A stretch of 64,000 nucleotides of DNA from CAVSUZ01 sp963791885 (GCA_963791885.1 CAWBUL010000006.1:2728001-2792000); one strand, 5' to 3'; shown: positions 26,192-35,843, counted from the first letter of the stretch. A program made the numbers and translations. Notes: generated by a model from the letters alone, not told the origin.

Positions 26192-26933
26192 CGAAGTCGC
26201 CGAAATCCATTCGCAGATCGTCGGCCACGCCGTTGGTCCAGTAGCGCATCGACACGTCATAGTCCGGCAGCATCGTGGTGGAGGCCATGGCAAAGAACGC
26301 GATGTCCACGTGTGCGCTGGGCAGAGCGGACAGTTCCGGCCATTTCGTCGGCGTCGGCTTGCTGAGGTTGGTCACCACAATCGAACTCAGCTCCGCCCCG
26401 GTCTCGTCGGTGCCGTCGAACAGCGGCAGGGTGAAGGTGCGCTTGCCAGCCTCAGCGTTCTCCAGCACCGCGGCGGTGTGAGCCATCGGAAACAGCGTGC
26501 CCGCAGGCAGCGGCTTATCCACGCGCTTCGGTTCAGTGTAGTGCGCCACGCCAGCCCCGCCCGGGTGATCCAACCGTGCATCACCGTCGGTCTGGCCTGT
26601 CACGGCGTCGTCGGTGGTCTGCCGCATGTGAAAGCGCAGACGCGTGCCGTCCTTCAATTCCCATGTGACGTAGTCGGATACCATGTGCACCGTCTGCCCC
26701 TCGGCATTCGCGATGCGCATGTCCAGCCGCTGGCGCACGGCCCAGCCGTCACAGGCGTCGATCACCTCGTATCCCATCTCGCCGGACGCGCCCATGACGT
26801 CGGAGCTGCGCGCCGTCTCCAGCGTCATGCGATACAGCGCCCGGTGGGGGATCAGGTGAATGGCTGGGGGCGCCGCCAGCACAGGAGAGACAAGCGCAAG
26901 GGCGGCGGCCGTCCAGGCGAACAGACGGAGCAT
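26142..26933 (-). CDS. eipB: EipB-like cell envelope protein (DUF1849)
   Basis: The 263-residue protein has a signal peptide (LFAWTAAALALVSPVLA) and the DUF1849 pattern IPHRALYRMTLETA, GASGEMGYEVIDACDGWAVRQRL and MRYWTNGVADDLRMDFGDFVM. In Brucella, EipB is a periplasmic beta-spiral protein needed for envelope integrity. The start at 26933 places the signal peptide at the N terminus. Confidence 0.85.
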   Translation of the reverse strand: MLRLFAWTAAALALVSPVLAAPPAIHLIPHRALYRMTLETARSSDVMGASGEMGYEVIDACDGWAVRQRLDMRIANAEGQTVHMVSDYVTWELKDGTRLRFHMRQTTDDAVTGQTDGDARLDHPGGAGVAHYTEPKRVDKPLPAGTLFPMAHTAAVLENAEAGKRTFTLPLFDGTDETGAELSSIVVTNLSKPTPTKWPELSALPSAHVDIAFFAMASTTMLPDYDVSMRYWTNGVADDLRMDFGDFVMRAKMVDFAPQPRRC

Positions 26934-27031
26934 TCGGACTCCAATTGGTATGTGCGCGGGGTTGGTGGGGCGGCCGCGCGCGCGAATCAAAAGTCGGGAA
27001 CCATCAAGGATAGAAGACGCCCGCCCGCGCC

Positions 27032-28817
27032 TCAATCGCGGAGCTTCGGCGGAAGATCGATTTTCAGCGAGAGTTCCTTCAGCCGCGCGGGCGCGACCGG
27101 GGCCGGGGCCCCCATCATCAGGTCCTCGCCCTGCTGGTTCAGCGGGAACAGGATGACCTCCCGGATGTTCGGCTCATCCGCCAGCAGCATCACGATACGG
27201 TCAATGCCCGGAGCCGATCCGCCGTGCGGTGGCGCGCCATAGCGGAAGGCGTTCAGCATGCCGCCGAACCGCGCCTCCACATCCGCCGCGGTGTAACCCG
27301 CGATCTCGAACGTCCGGATCATGATGTCCGGCCGATGGTTGCGGATGGCGCCCGAGGACAGCTCCACCCCGTTGCACACGATATCGGTACTGGAACGCCT
27401 TGATGGTCAGCGGGTCCTGGCCGTTCAACGCCTCCAGCCCGCCCTGCGGCATGCTGAACGGGTTGTGGCTGAAATCGACCTGCCCCGTCTCCTCGTTCAG
27501 CTCATACATCGGAAAATCCGTGATCCAGCAGAAGCGGAAGGCGCTTGGCTCGATCAGTTTGAGCTCCTCGCCCAGTCGAGTGCGCACCAGCCCCGCGAAT
27601 CTCCAGATCTCGCCCGGCTTGCCTGCCGCGAAAAACACGGCATCGCCCGGCTTCAGACCACAGGCTGACCTGATCGCCGCAGCCCGCTCCGGCTCCAGGT
27701 TCCGGGCGATCGGACCCTTGGCCCCTTCGGCATCGAACGTGATGTAGCCGAGGCCGGCGGCGCCCTCCTCCCTCGCCCAATCGTTCAGCTTGTCGAAAAA
27801 GCTCCGCGGGTTTCCCCCCGCGCCCGGTGCCGGAATGGCACGGATCGCGCCGCCGCTCGCTGCGATACGCGCGAACAGCCCAAAGCGCGACCCCGCGAAA
27901 TGCTCCGTCACATCGACGATGCGCAACGGATTGCGCAAATCCGGCTTGTCCGTGCCGTATTCCAGCAGCGCCTGGTCATACGGAATCCGCGGGAAGGGTA
28001 GATCCGTGACCGCCCGCCCGTCCGCGAATTCCTCGAACACGCCGGCGATCACCGGCTCGATGGTCGCAAACACGTCCTCCTGCGTCACGTAGCTCATTTC
28101 GAAATCGAGCTGGTAGAACTCGCCCGGAGAGCGGTCAGCGCGGGACGCCTCATCGCGGAAACACGGCGCGATCTGGAAATAGCGGTCGAACCCCGCGACC
28201 ATGATCAGTTGCTTGAACTGCTGAGGCGCCTGCGGCAACGCGTAGAACGTCCCGGGATGCAGCCGGGACGGCACGAGGAAGTCGCGTGCTCCTTCGGGGG
28301 ACGAGGCGGTCAGGATCGGCGTCTGGAACTCAGTGAACCCCGCTTCGATCATCCGCCGGCGGATCGACGCGATCACCTGCGCGCGCAGAATCATATTCCG
28401 GTGGATCTTGTCGCGCCGCAGATCGATGAAGCGGTATTTCAGCCGCAGGTCTTCGGGAAACTTCTCTTCGCCGGCCACCTGGATCGGCAGCACCTCCGCC
28501 GCGGACTGCACCGCGACCTCGCGGGCCTGCAACTCGATCTCCCCCGTATCAAGGCGCGGGTTGATCGTGCCGCTCTCGCGCGGGACGACGGTACCTGTGA
28601 CGGTAATAACACTCTCCGGGCGCACCCTATCGGCCGTCTCGAAAGCCGGGCTGCCCGCCGGAAACACGCACTGGGTAATCCCGTAATGGTCGCGAAGGTC
28701 GATGAACAGCAGGCCGCCGTGATCACGCTTGGCGTGCACCCAGCCGGACAGCCGTGCCGCCGTGCCGGCATTCGTCAGTCGGAGCTGACCGCAGGTATGG
28801 GTGCGGTAGGGATGCAT
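27032..28817 (-). CDS. aspS: aspartyl-tRNA synthetase, with a one-base frame break
   Basis: The corrected protein is about 594 residues, the usual length of bacterial AspRS: OB-fold anticodon domain (TAARLSGWVHAKRDHGGLLF), class II motif 2 region (YFQIAPCFRDEASRADRSPGEF), a GAD insert (FDKLNDWAREEGAAGLGYITF) and motif 3 (GGSAPGIDRIVMLLAD). After AFQY the homology switches frame. One extra G at 27386-27387 is the simplest cause, restoring [20 protein letters not shown]. AspRS is essential, so a sequence error is more likely than loss. The start at 28817 (MHPYRTHTC) matches the family. Confidence 0.93.
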
Positions 28818-28976
28818 GCTGAGCCGAAATTCCGCTGGAAAGGGCCGGCAGACAAAGCGCCGCGGGATCGGAGTGTCAACCCAAGGCCGGCCTCCGCCGA
28901 GCGTCCGCAAGGGCTGAGAAGTCGGCATTGCGCTGGGCAACCCGAACGGCTAGCCTCTTTCAGTTACAAATAGCCG

Positions 28977-28996
28977 CACGGTCTTGACAGACCGTG
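28977..28996. promoter_or_regulatory. palindromic operator-like site containing a -35-like TTGACA
   Basis: CACGGTCT and AGACCGTG form a perfect 8-bp inverted repeat around TGAC; TTGACA at 28984-28989 lies inside it. It is in the 293-base gap between divergent aspS and the sugar-transporter operon, about 115 bases before the first permease. It could bind a repressor controlling the transporter. Confidence 0.45.
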
Positions 28997-29110
28997 GCAG
29001 AAGCAAGCCCCCGACCGGGGCTGGGGGGCGCGTTCAGGTGCAATCGACCGACGCGGGTATTTTGGAAGCGGGCGACCACCGGGCGCGAGCGAACGGTTGG
29101 GAGCAATTGC

Positions 29111-30061
29111 ATGGCTGATGGAACGAGTATCCCCGCAGGTGTGATTGGCGCGCGCGCCGTTTCGGCTCGGAGCACGGACAGCCTGCGTCGCTTCACCCAA
29201 CGACGGAGCACGATTGCCTTCTTTCTGTGCCTACCGCTGATCCTGCTCGTGGCGTGTTTGGTCGTCTACCCGGCCATCTACGCGATCTATTTGAGCACGC
29301 TCAACAAGGCCATGACCAAGTTCGTCGGCCTCGGGGATTACGCCTTTCTGCTCAAGCGCAATACGTTCAAACTCGTTATTTTCCAGAGCTGCCTGTTCGC
29401 CATCACGTCGGTGATCTTCAAGGCGCTGTTTGGGTTCATCCTTGCCCACCTGATGCACAACATTTCGGGCCGCAACCAGCGCATCTGGCGCGGTGTGCTG
29501 CTGGTGCCCTGGGTGATTCCCCTGGCGCTTTCGACGCTCACCTGGTGGTGGATGTTCGATCCGTCCTACTCAGCATTCAACTGGATCCTAAACCAGTTCG
29601 GCATCGCCTCCGTGCCATGGCTTGGTGTGGGTTGGATCGCGCGCTTCTGCACCATCACCGTCAATGTCTGGTTCGGCACGCCATTCTTCATGATTATGTA
29701 TCTCGCTGCGCTGAAATCCGTCCCAGAACAATTGTATGAGGCCGCTGCGATTGATGGCGCCAGCGCAGTACAAAAGCTGCGTTTCGTCACGCTGCCGATG
29801 ATGCGCAACATCATTGCCATCACCGTGCTGTTCAGTTTGATCGTGACCTTCGCCGATTTCGACATCGTTCGCATCCTGACCAACGGCGGGCCCGAGGACA
29901 TGACCCACGTCTTCGCCACCTACGCCTTCCAGGTGGGGATCCAGTCTGGCGACATTCCGCTGGGTGCCTCCGTCAGCCTGTTCATGTTGCCGATTCTGGG
30001 GGTGGCCGCGTTCTTTGTGCTCCGAGGCGTTACCCGCCGCACCGCGGAGATGGGCGCATGA
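29111..30061 (+). CDS. carbohydrate ABC transporter permease (MalF/UgpA type)
   Basis: The 316-residue inner-membrane protein has six predicted membrane helices and the EAA loop EQLYEAAAIDGASAVQKLRFVTLPMM that contacts the ATPase. GGGAG precedes the ATG at 29111. Its end overlaps the next permease (ATGA). It imports a sugar or sugar-like compound together with the following genes. Confidence 0.9.
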   Translation: MADGTSIPAGVIGARAVSARSTDSLRRFTQRRSTIAFFLCLPLILLVACLVVYPAIYAIYLSTLNKAMTKFVGLGDYAFLLKRNTFKLVIFQSCLFAITSVIFKALFGFILAHLMHNISGRNQRIWRGVLLVPWVIPLALSTLTWWWMFDPSYSAFNWILNQFGIASVPWLGVGWIARFCTITVNVWFGTPFFMIMYLAALKSVPEQLYEAAAIDGASAVQKLRFVTLPMMRNIIAITVLFSLIVTFADFDIVRILTNGGPEDMTHVFATYAFQVGIQSGDIPLGASVSLFMLPILGVAAFFVLRGVTRRTAEMGA

Positions 30062-30960
30062 GCGCGACGACCGCCGGCCGGATCGCACGGCCCCGCCCCA
30101 ACGGAAAGCCCAAGGGCGGCCTGCACGCGCAGCGGACTTGGGCCCTGTGGGGCAGCTACTCGGCGTTGACCGTGTTCGTCATCATGTTCCTGGTGCCGCC
30201 GTTCTACACGATTATGACCAGCCTGAAGTCCTCGGCCGAGATCGGGGCGGAGAAAGGCACGCCCTGGATCGTGCACCACCCCACGCTCGCGAATTTCTGG
30301 TACCTCATCACCTATCCGAACTTTCAGCGCTATTATCTGAATTCGCTCTGGGTGACTGTGCTGGTCGTGGTCATCAGTATGGTGGTCTCGGTGCTGGCCG
30401 CGTTCAGCCTGGCGCGCATGGGGTTCTGGGGCAGCAAGACACTCGCCACCGGCGTGTTCCTGACCTACCTGGTGCCGGCCTCTCTGCTCTTTATCCCCCT
30501 GTTCCAGATCGTCGGGTGGATCGGGCTGATCAACAGCACCTGGTGCCTGGTGCTGATCTATCCCACGCTGGCCGTCCCGTTCTGTACATGGATCATGATC
30601 GGGTATTTCAGCTCGATCCCGAAAGAGCTGGATGAGGCGGCCCTGATCGACGGCGCTGGCTACCTGCAGATGCTGTGGCGCATCTTCATCCCCGTCGCCA
30701 TGCCTGGCATCATCGCCGCGACCATCTTCGCCTTCACCGTCAGCTGGGGCAACTTTATCTACCCGCTCGCTTACCTGTATACGTCCAGCCAGATGGTGCT
30801 GACAGTGGGCATCATCAGTGATCTGATCCGGGGCGACGTGTTCGAGTGGGGGAAGATCATGGCGGCGAACGTGCTGGCGGCGGCGCCGCCGATCATCATC
30901 TATGCGTTCCTGATGGACTACTACATCGCCGGTCTGACGGCCGGCGCGACGAAAGGCTGA
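30058..30960 (+). CDS. carbohydrate ABC transporter permease (MalG/UgpE type)
   Basis: The 300-residue protein has the MalG-like layout, six membrane segments and an EAA loop (ELDEAALIDGAGYLQMLWRIFIP). It overlaps the previous gene and is nine bases from the ATPase gene, so the three form one operon. No substrate-binding protein is next to them; it may be encoded elsewhere. Confidence 0.9.
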   Translation: MSATTAGRIARPRPNGKPKGGLHAQRTWALWGSYSALTVFVIMFLVPPFYTIMTSLKSSAEIGAEKGTPWIVHHPTLANFWYLITYPNFQRYYLNSLWVTVLVVVISMVVSVLAAFSLARMGFWGSKTLATGVFLTYLVPASLLFIPLFQIVGWIGLINSTWCLVLIYPTLAVPFCTWIMIGYFSSIPKELDEAALIDGAGYLQMLWRIFIPVAMPGIIAATIFAFTVSWGNFIYPLAYLYTSSQMVLTVGIISDLIRGDVFEWGKIMAANVLAAAPPIIIYAFLMDYYIAGLTAGATKG

Positions 30961-30969
30961 GGAAGCAAC

Positions 30970-32073
30970 ATGTCAGAAGTGTCTTGCCGGAAGGTGGTTA
31001 AGGTCTACGACGGCGGCGTCCAGGCCGTGAAGGGGATCGACCTGGAGATTGCAGACCAGGAGTTCGTGGTCCTCGTCGGTCCCTCGGGCTGCGGAAAATC
31101 CACCACCTTGCGCATGATCGCCGGGTTGGAGGAGATCAGTGACGGTGAGATCTGGATCGGCGGCGATGTGGTGAACGACGTGCCGCCGCGCGACCGCGAC
31201 ATCGCGATGGTGTTCCAGAACTACGCGCTCTATCCGCACATGTCGGTCTTCGACAACATGGCGTTCGGTCTGAAGCTGCGGAAGTTTCCGCGCGATGAGA
31301 TCAAGCGTCGGGTCGATGAGGCCGCCCGTATTCTTGACATCCACGCGCTGCTGGAGCGCAAGCCGAAGGCCTTGTCAGGCGGCCAGCGTCAGCGCGTCGC
31401 GATGGGCCGCGCCATCGTGCGAAACCCCAAGGTGTTTCTGTTCGACGAACCCCTGTCCAACTTGGACGCGAAGTTGCGCGTGCAGATGCGCACCGAGATC
31501 AAGAAAGTACATCAAACCGTTCGCACCACGACTGTGTACGTTACGCACGACCAGGTTGAGGCGATGACGCTCGCCGACCGGGTCGTCGTGATGAACCAGG
31601 GCATCATCGAGCAGGTGGGACCGCCGCAGGAATTGTATCATAATCCGGCGACGCGGTTCGTGGCTGGCTTCATCGGCAGCCCCGCCATGAACTTCCTGCC
31701 CTGCCGGGTGGAGAACGGTGCCGGGGGACTGAGCATAAAGGTGAACGATGGGATCGTGCTGCCCGTGCCTCCGGCCCGAGCCGACCGCTACGGCACCTAC
31801 AAGGGGCGGGAGATGATCCTGGGCATCCGGCCGGAACACCTGTTCGATTACCACGAGGGAAATCAGCGGCCGGGCTACGGGCGCATGAACGCTCCGGTGG
31901 ACGTTGTGGAGCCGATGGGCATGGAAACCTTGGTCCACTTCTTCATCGACGGCACGCCGGTATGCGCGCGCTGCGATCCCGCGACGCCCGCCGCCCCCGG
32001 GGAGATCCTCCCGCTGAGCGCGGACATGAACAACATGCATCTGATGGAGCCCAGTTCCGGCCGGGTCGTTTAA
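30970..32073 (+). CDS. UgpC/MalK-type ABC transporter ATPase
   Basis: The 367-residue ATPase has Walker A GPSGCGKST, the signature LSGGQRQRVAMGRA, Walker B VFLFDEPLSNLDAKLR and switch His in YVTHDQVEAMTLADR. The C-terminal TOBE region (LGIRPEHLFDY) is typical of CUT1 sugar-importer ATPases. It would energise the two permeases upstream. Confidence 0.93.
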   Translation: MSEVSCRKVVKVYDGGVQAVKGIDLEIADQEFVVLVGPSGCGKSTTLRMIAGLEEISDGEIWIGGDVVNDVPPRDRDIAMVFQNYALYPHMSVFDNMAFGLKLRKFPRDEIKRRVDEAARILDIHALLERKPKALSGGQRQRVAMGRAIVRNPKVFLFDEPLSNLDAKLRVQMRTEIKKVHQTVRTTTVYVTHDQVEAMTLADRVVVMNQGIIEQVGPPQELYHNPATRFVAGFIGSPAMNFLPCRVENGAGGLSIKVNDGIVLPVPPARADRYGTYKGREMILGIRPEHLFDYHEGNQRPGYGRMNAPVDVVEPMGMETLVHFFIDGTPVCARCDPATPAAPGEILPLSADMNNMHLMEPSSGRVV

Positions 32074-32140
32074 CCAACGAGGGCCTGCCCAGGGCGGGGA
32101 TAATCAGGCAGACTCGTTCAACACGAGTCGCGCTCCCTGC

Positions 32141-32722
32141 ATGCACCTTCACGACCGCATCGAGAACTACGTACGCGAGACGCGCTTTCCGCGCAGCCTG
32201 TTTGTTTCCGAAGACGGGCGCATCGTCGGTACCTGGATCATGGGCAACGACTACCGGGTGAAATCCGCCTATTACGGCGGCTACCCGGCCGGTTATCTGC
32301 GTCGTATCCGGGCGCTCTTTCCGGAGAAACGCAACGTCCTGCATCTCTTCTCGGGCAAGGTCGACGTTGCCACATTCCCCGGCGATACCGTGGACATCAA
32401 TCCCGCGAACACCCCGACCTATGTGGATGACGCGCAGACACTACAGAGCGTGCCGCTCGACCGCTACGATCTGATCCTGGCCGACCCGCCCTACAGCGTC
32501 GAGGACGCCGAGCGCTATCAGACCACCATGGTAAAGCGAAACCGCGTCATGCGGGCGCTGCAGCGCGCTGCCCCGGGCACGCACATCGTCTGGTTGGACC
32601 AGGTGCTGCCGATGTACCGCAAGGACGCCTTCGCGATCGATGGCGTGATTGGCATGGTCAAGTCCACGAACCACCGGTTCCGCGTGGTGACCGTCTTCCG
32701 CAGGTTATCCGCCGAACATTGA
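32141..32722 (+). CDS. small DPPY-motif methyltransferase-like protein
   Basis: The 193-residue protein has NVLHLFSGKVD (SAM-binding-like first motif), VDINPANTPTY (acidic residue after strand two) and LILADPPYS, the catalytic DPPY of amino-methyltransferases acting on adenine or other planar NH2 groups. There is no recognition domain, and the length is short for a DNA methylase. No restriction enzyme is near. It may modify DNA, RNA or a small substrate. Confidence 0.6.
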   Translation: MHLHDRIENYVRETRFPRSLFVSEDGRIVGTWIMGNDYRVKSAYYGGYPAGYLRRIRALFPEKRNVLHLFSGKVDVATFPGDTVDINPANTPTYVDDAQTLQSVPLDRYDLILADPPYSVEDAERYQTTMVKRNRVMRALQRAAPGTHIVWLDQVLPMYRKDAFAIDGVIGMVKSTNHRFRVVTVFRRLSAEH

Positions 32723-32756
32723 CGCCCGCGCGGAGTTGGGCAAAGGATCAGCCGCC

Positions 32757-33353
32757 ATGATCCTCGTCATCGATAACTACGACAGCTTCACCTTCAACCT
32801 CGTCCACTTCCTGGGCGATGTCGGCGGTGAGTGCGAGGTCTGGCGCAACGACGCGATCACCCCTCAGGCGGTGCTGGATTGTGCACCCGAAGCGGTTGTG
32901 CTGTCCCCAGGGCCATGCACGCCGAACGAAGCCGGGATCTGCCTCGATCTGATCAAGGCCGCCGCCGGCAAGCTGCCGATGCTCGGTGTTTGCCTCGGCC
33001 ACCAGGCCCTCGGCCAGGCCTTTGGTGGCAAAGTGATCCGCGCGCCCGCTCCGATGCACGGCAAGACCAGCCGCGTGTTCCACAAGGGCACCGACATCCT
33101 GCAAGGCGTCGCCTCCCCCTTCACCGCGACCCGCTATCACAGCCTGATCGTGGACAGCGCTTCCTTGCCGGAAGTCCTGGTTCCTACCGCCTGGACCGAG
33201 GACGGAATTATGATGGCCATGCGCCACCGCTCGCTGCCGATCTTTGGCGTGCAGTTCCATCCCGAAAGCATCGCCAGCGAGGCAGGGCACGATATCCTGC
33301 GAAACTTCCTCGATATCGCGCGTGGAAGGAACGCCCCCGCGCGCGCTGCCTAA
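32757..33353 (+). CDS. trpG: anthranilate synthase glutamine amidotransferase component
   Basis: The 198-residue class I amidotransferase has IDNYDSFTFNLVHFLG, the nucleophile Cys in LGVCLGHQALGQ, RYHSLIV, and the His/Glu pair in GVQFHPESI. It gives ammonia to TrpE for anthranilate synthesis. The start at 32757 matches the family. It is directly followed by trpD and trpC, so the Trp role is better supported than PabA. Confidence 0.92.
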   Translation: MILVIDNYDSFTFNLVHFLGDVGGECEVWRNDAITPQAVLDCAPEAVVLSPGPCTPNEAGICLDLIKAAAGKLPMLGVCLGHQALGQAFGGKVIRAPAPMHGKTSRVFHKGTDILQGVASPFTATRYHSLIVDSASLPEVLVPTAWTEDGIMMAMRHRSLPIFGVQFHPESIASEAGHDILRNFLDIARGRNAPARAA

Positions 33354-33354
33354 G

Positions 33355-34386
33355 GTGTCCAGTAGCCTTAAACCCATCCTCGCCCGGCTCGCCACTGGGG
33401 CTGTGCTGACCGAGTTGGAAGCGGAAGCCGCGTTCGACATCATCATGTCGGGCGAAGCCACACCCGCGCAGATCGGCGGACTGCTCATGGCCATGCGCGT
33501 GCGTGGGGAAAGCGTTGCGGAGATCACGGGCGCAGCCCGGGCAATGCGCGCCCGAATGGCCGCCGTGCCGACGCCCGAGGGTGCGATGGATGTGTGCGGC
33601 ACCGGCGGAGATGGGGCAGGGACCCTCAACGTCTCCACGGCCGTCACGCTCGTGGTCGCCGGCTGCGGCGTGCCGGTCGCGAAACATGGCAACCGCGCAC
33701 TTTCCTCCCGCACAGGGGGCGCGGACGTCCTGGCCGCCCTCGGCGTCGAGGTCGAACCACCTCTCGATCGCCTTCCTCAAATCCTGCAAGCGGCAGGCTG
33801 CGTGTTCCTGTTCGCCCCGCGCCACCACCCCTCGATGCGCCACGCCGCCGGTCCCCGCGTGGAACTCGGCACCCGCACCATTTTCAACCTGCTCGGACCC
33901 CTGGCCAACCCGGGCCGTGTGACCCGCCAGCTCACCGGCGTGTTCGCGCCCGAATGGGCCCGCCCGGTCGCCGAAACGCTGGGACGCCTGGGCACAGAGC
34001 ATGCCTGGATTGTCCACGGGCAGGGCCTGGACGAGCTGACCGTTGCCGGCGAAAGCGCCGTGGCCGAACTGCGCGACGGCAAAGTGCAGGAATTCACCAT
34101 TGGCCCGGAAGACGCCGGCTTGGCGCGCGCGCCGGTGGAGGCGATCAAAGGGGGCGACGCGGCACAGAACGCGGGTGCTCTGCTGGCTTTGCTTGAAGGG
34201 GCGGCGGGCCCATATCGCGACACCGTTGTTTTGAACGCGGCGGCAGCGTTGATCGTGGCCGGAAAGGCGGCTGATTTGCGTGAGGGCGCCGACTTGGCGG
34301 CGACGGCGTTGCGATCCGGCGCAGCGTTGGCGACCCTGGAGCGTTTGCGCCAGGAAACCCGATTTCCGACTGAACCGGGACGGTAG
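33355..34386 (+). CDS. trpD: anthranilate phosphoribosyltransferase
   Basis: The 343-residue protein has DVCGTGGDGAGTLNVST and VAKHGNRALSSRTGGADVL (phosphoribosyl-diphosphate binding) and FAPRHHPSMRH, FNLLGPLANP. It joins anthranilate to phosphoribose. The GTG at 33355 is chosen because the encoded SSSLKPILARL matches the usual N terminus; an in-frame GTG lies at 33322. A hairpin repeat separates it from trpC. Confidence 0.93.
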   Translation: MSSSLKPILARLATGAVLTELEAEAAFDIIMSGEATPAQIGGLLMAMRVRGESVAEITGAARAMRARMAAVPTPEGAMDVCGTGGDGAGTLNVSTAVTLVVAGCGVPVAKHGNRALSSRTGGADVLAALGVEVEPPLDRLPQILQAAGCVFLFAPRHHPSMRHAAGPRVELGTRTIFNLLGPLANPGRVTRQLTGVFAPEWARPVAETLGRLGTEHAWIVHGQGLDELTVAGESAVAELRDGKVQEFTIGPEDAGLARAPVEAIKGGDAAQNAGALLALLEGAAGPYRDTVVLNAAAALIVAGKAADLREGADLAATALRSGAALATLERLRQETRFPTEPGR

Positions 34387-34394
34387 TGTCCTGC

Positions 34395-34431
34395 CCCGGA
34401 CGTTCGCCGCGCTAGGCGGCGAACGTCCGGG
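34395..34431. repeat. 16-bp-stem hairpin repeat (family B, copy 2)
   Basis: CCCGGACGTTCGCCGC pairs perfectly with its complement around a five-base loop. Flanks GTGTCCTGCCCC and AAGCAGGCCCACTGAA match those of the hairpin at 10812-10849. Compared with that copy, stem positions 4-6 are GGA instead of TTC, and the other arm has changed to match. It lies in the trpD-trpC gap. Confidence 0.8.
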
Positions 34432-34533
34432 ATAAGCAGGCCCACTGAACACGAAGCAGAGTGTCCTGCCCCTGAAGGGCGTCACGCATGGGACGAACTT
34501 CAGGTTTGGGACGGTAGAACAGGATCGAGGATT

Positions 34534-35370
34534 ATGCAGGCAGAAACCCGGGTCGAAACCGGCTACGACGTGCTGGCCCGTATCTGCGAGGAGACCCGGG
34601 AAGAGGTTGAACGTCGCAAGAAGACGCTCAAGCTGGACCTGCTTCGCGCGCGCATCGCCGCTCAGGAGCGCCCGCGCGGGTTCGGTCTGGTGCTGAAGCA
34701 CGCCGTCGGGGATGGACGCTTCGCACTGATCGCGGAGATCAAAAAAGCGTCGCCATCCGGCGGCCTGATCCGTGCCGATTTTGACGCGGCCACGCTGGCC
34801 CGTGCGTACCGCGACGGTGGCGCGACATGTCTCTCCGTCCTCACGAACGAGCCGTATTTCCAGGGCCGAGCCGAGGATTTCGTTGCCGCGCGAAAGGCCG
34901 TGGACCTGCCGGTAATGCGCAAGGATTTCATCCTCGATCCCTGGCAGGTGTTCGAAAGCCGCTCACTCGGTGCCGATTGTATCCTGCTCATCATGGCCGC
35001 GCTGTCGAATGAACAGGCGCGGGAGCTGGAGGACGTGGCGCGCTCGCTCGATCTGGACGTTTTGGCCGAGGTCCACAACGAAGAGGAACTGGAACGCGCG
35101 CTCTGTTTGCAAACGCAACTGATCGGCATCAACAACCGCGATCTGCGCACACTTAAGACAGATCTGGCCACGACGGAGCGGCTGGCGCCGCTCGTCCCCC
35201 CCGATCGGTTCCTGATCGCCGAAAGCGGCATCCGCGACAACGCCGATTTGCAGCGCCTGGCCGCCGCAGGGTCGCTGTGTTTCCTTGTCGGCGAAAGCCT
35301 CATGCGTCAGCCCGATGTCGCCGACGCCGTACGAACGTTATTGGGCGATGGACCCACGAAAGCAGCATGA
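34534..35370 (+). CDS. trpC: indole-3-glycerol-phosphate synthase
   Basis: The 278-residue TIM barrel has LIAEIKKASPSGGLIR, LSVLTNEPYFQG, VMRKDFILDPWQVFESR, IGINNRDLRTL and LIAESGIRDNADL, all standard for TrpC, which closes the indole ring. Its stop overlaps the moaC start (ATGA). Confidence 0.95.
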   Translation: MQAETRVETGYDVLARICEETREEVERRKKTLKLDLLRARIAAQERPRGFGLVLKHAVGDGRFALIAEIKKASPSGGLIRADFDAATLARAYRDGGATCLSVLTNEPYFQGRAEDFVAARKAVDLPVMRKDFILDPWQVFESRSLGADCILLIMAALSNEQARELEDVARSLDLDVLAEVHNEEELERALCLQTQLIGINNRDLRTLKTDLATTERLAPLVPPDRFLIAESGIRDNADLQRLAAAGSLCFLVGESLMRQPDVADAVRTLLGDGPTKAA

Positions 35371-35843
35371 GCGGCCTGACCCATTTTGACGCGGCGGGGA
35401 ACGCCGCGATGGTTGATGTCTCAGGAAAGCCGGTATCCGACCGCACGGCGACGGCGCGAGCCCGCGTGCTGATGCGGCGGGAGACGCTGGACGTGATTCG
35501 CTCGGGAACCTCGAAGAAGGGTGACGTCCTGGGCGTCGCGCGCATTGCCGGGATTATGGCGGCGAAACGCACACCCGACCTGATTCCCCTGTGTCACCCG
35601 CTTCCTGTGACCGCGGTACGTGTTGATCTGACTCCGGATGAAGCCGGACCCGCCGTGGAGATCGAAGCCACCGTGCGCACCACGGGGCAGACCGGGGTCG
35701 AGATGGAGGCGATGACCGCCGCGACCGTCGCCGCGCTGACTATCTACGACATGTGCAAATCGATCGATCGCGGCATGCGGATTGAGGCAGTCCGCCTGGT
35801 ACATAAGGCGGGCGGCAAATCTGGCGAATTCAGCGGCGTGTAA
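35367..35843 (+). CDS. moaC: cyclic pyranopterin monophosphate synthase (molybdenum cofactor)
   Basis: The 158-residue protein has MVDVSGKPVSDRTATA, IAGIMAAKRTPDLIPLCHPL, VRTTGQTGVEMEAM and YDMCKSIDRGM, the MoaC signature. It works after MoaA in molybdopterin synthesis. trpGDC-moaC is a common alphaproteobacterial order; moeA, often next, is replaced here by a convergent efflux gene. Confidence 0.95.
   Translation: MSGLTHFDAAGNAAMVDVSGKPVSDRTATARARVLMRRETLDVIRSGTSKKGDVLGVARIAGIMAAKRTPDLIPLCHPLPVTAVRVDLTPDEAGPAVEIEATVRTTGQTGVEMEAMTAATVAALTIYDMCKSIDRGMRIEAVRLVHKAGGKSGEFSGV

Noticed and set aside
26310..27242. Plus-strand frame of 310 codons
   Set aside because: Opposite eipB and aspS, no domain features.
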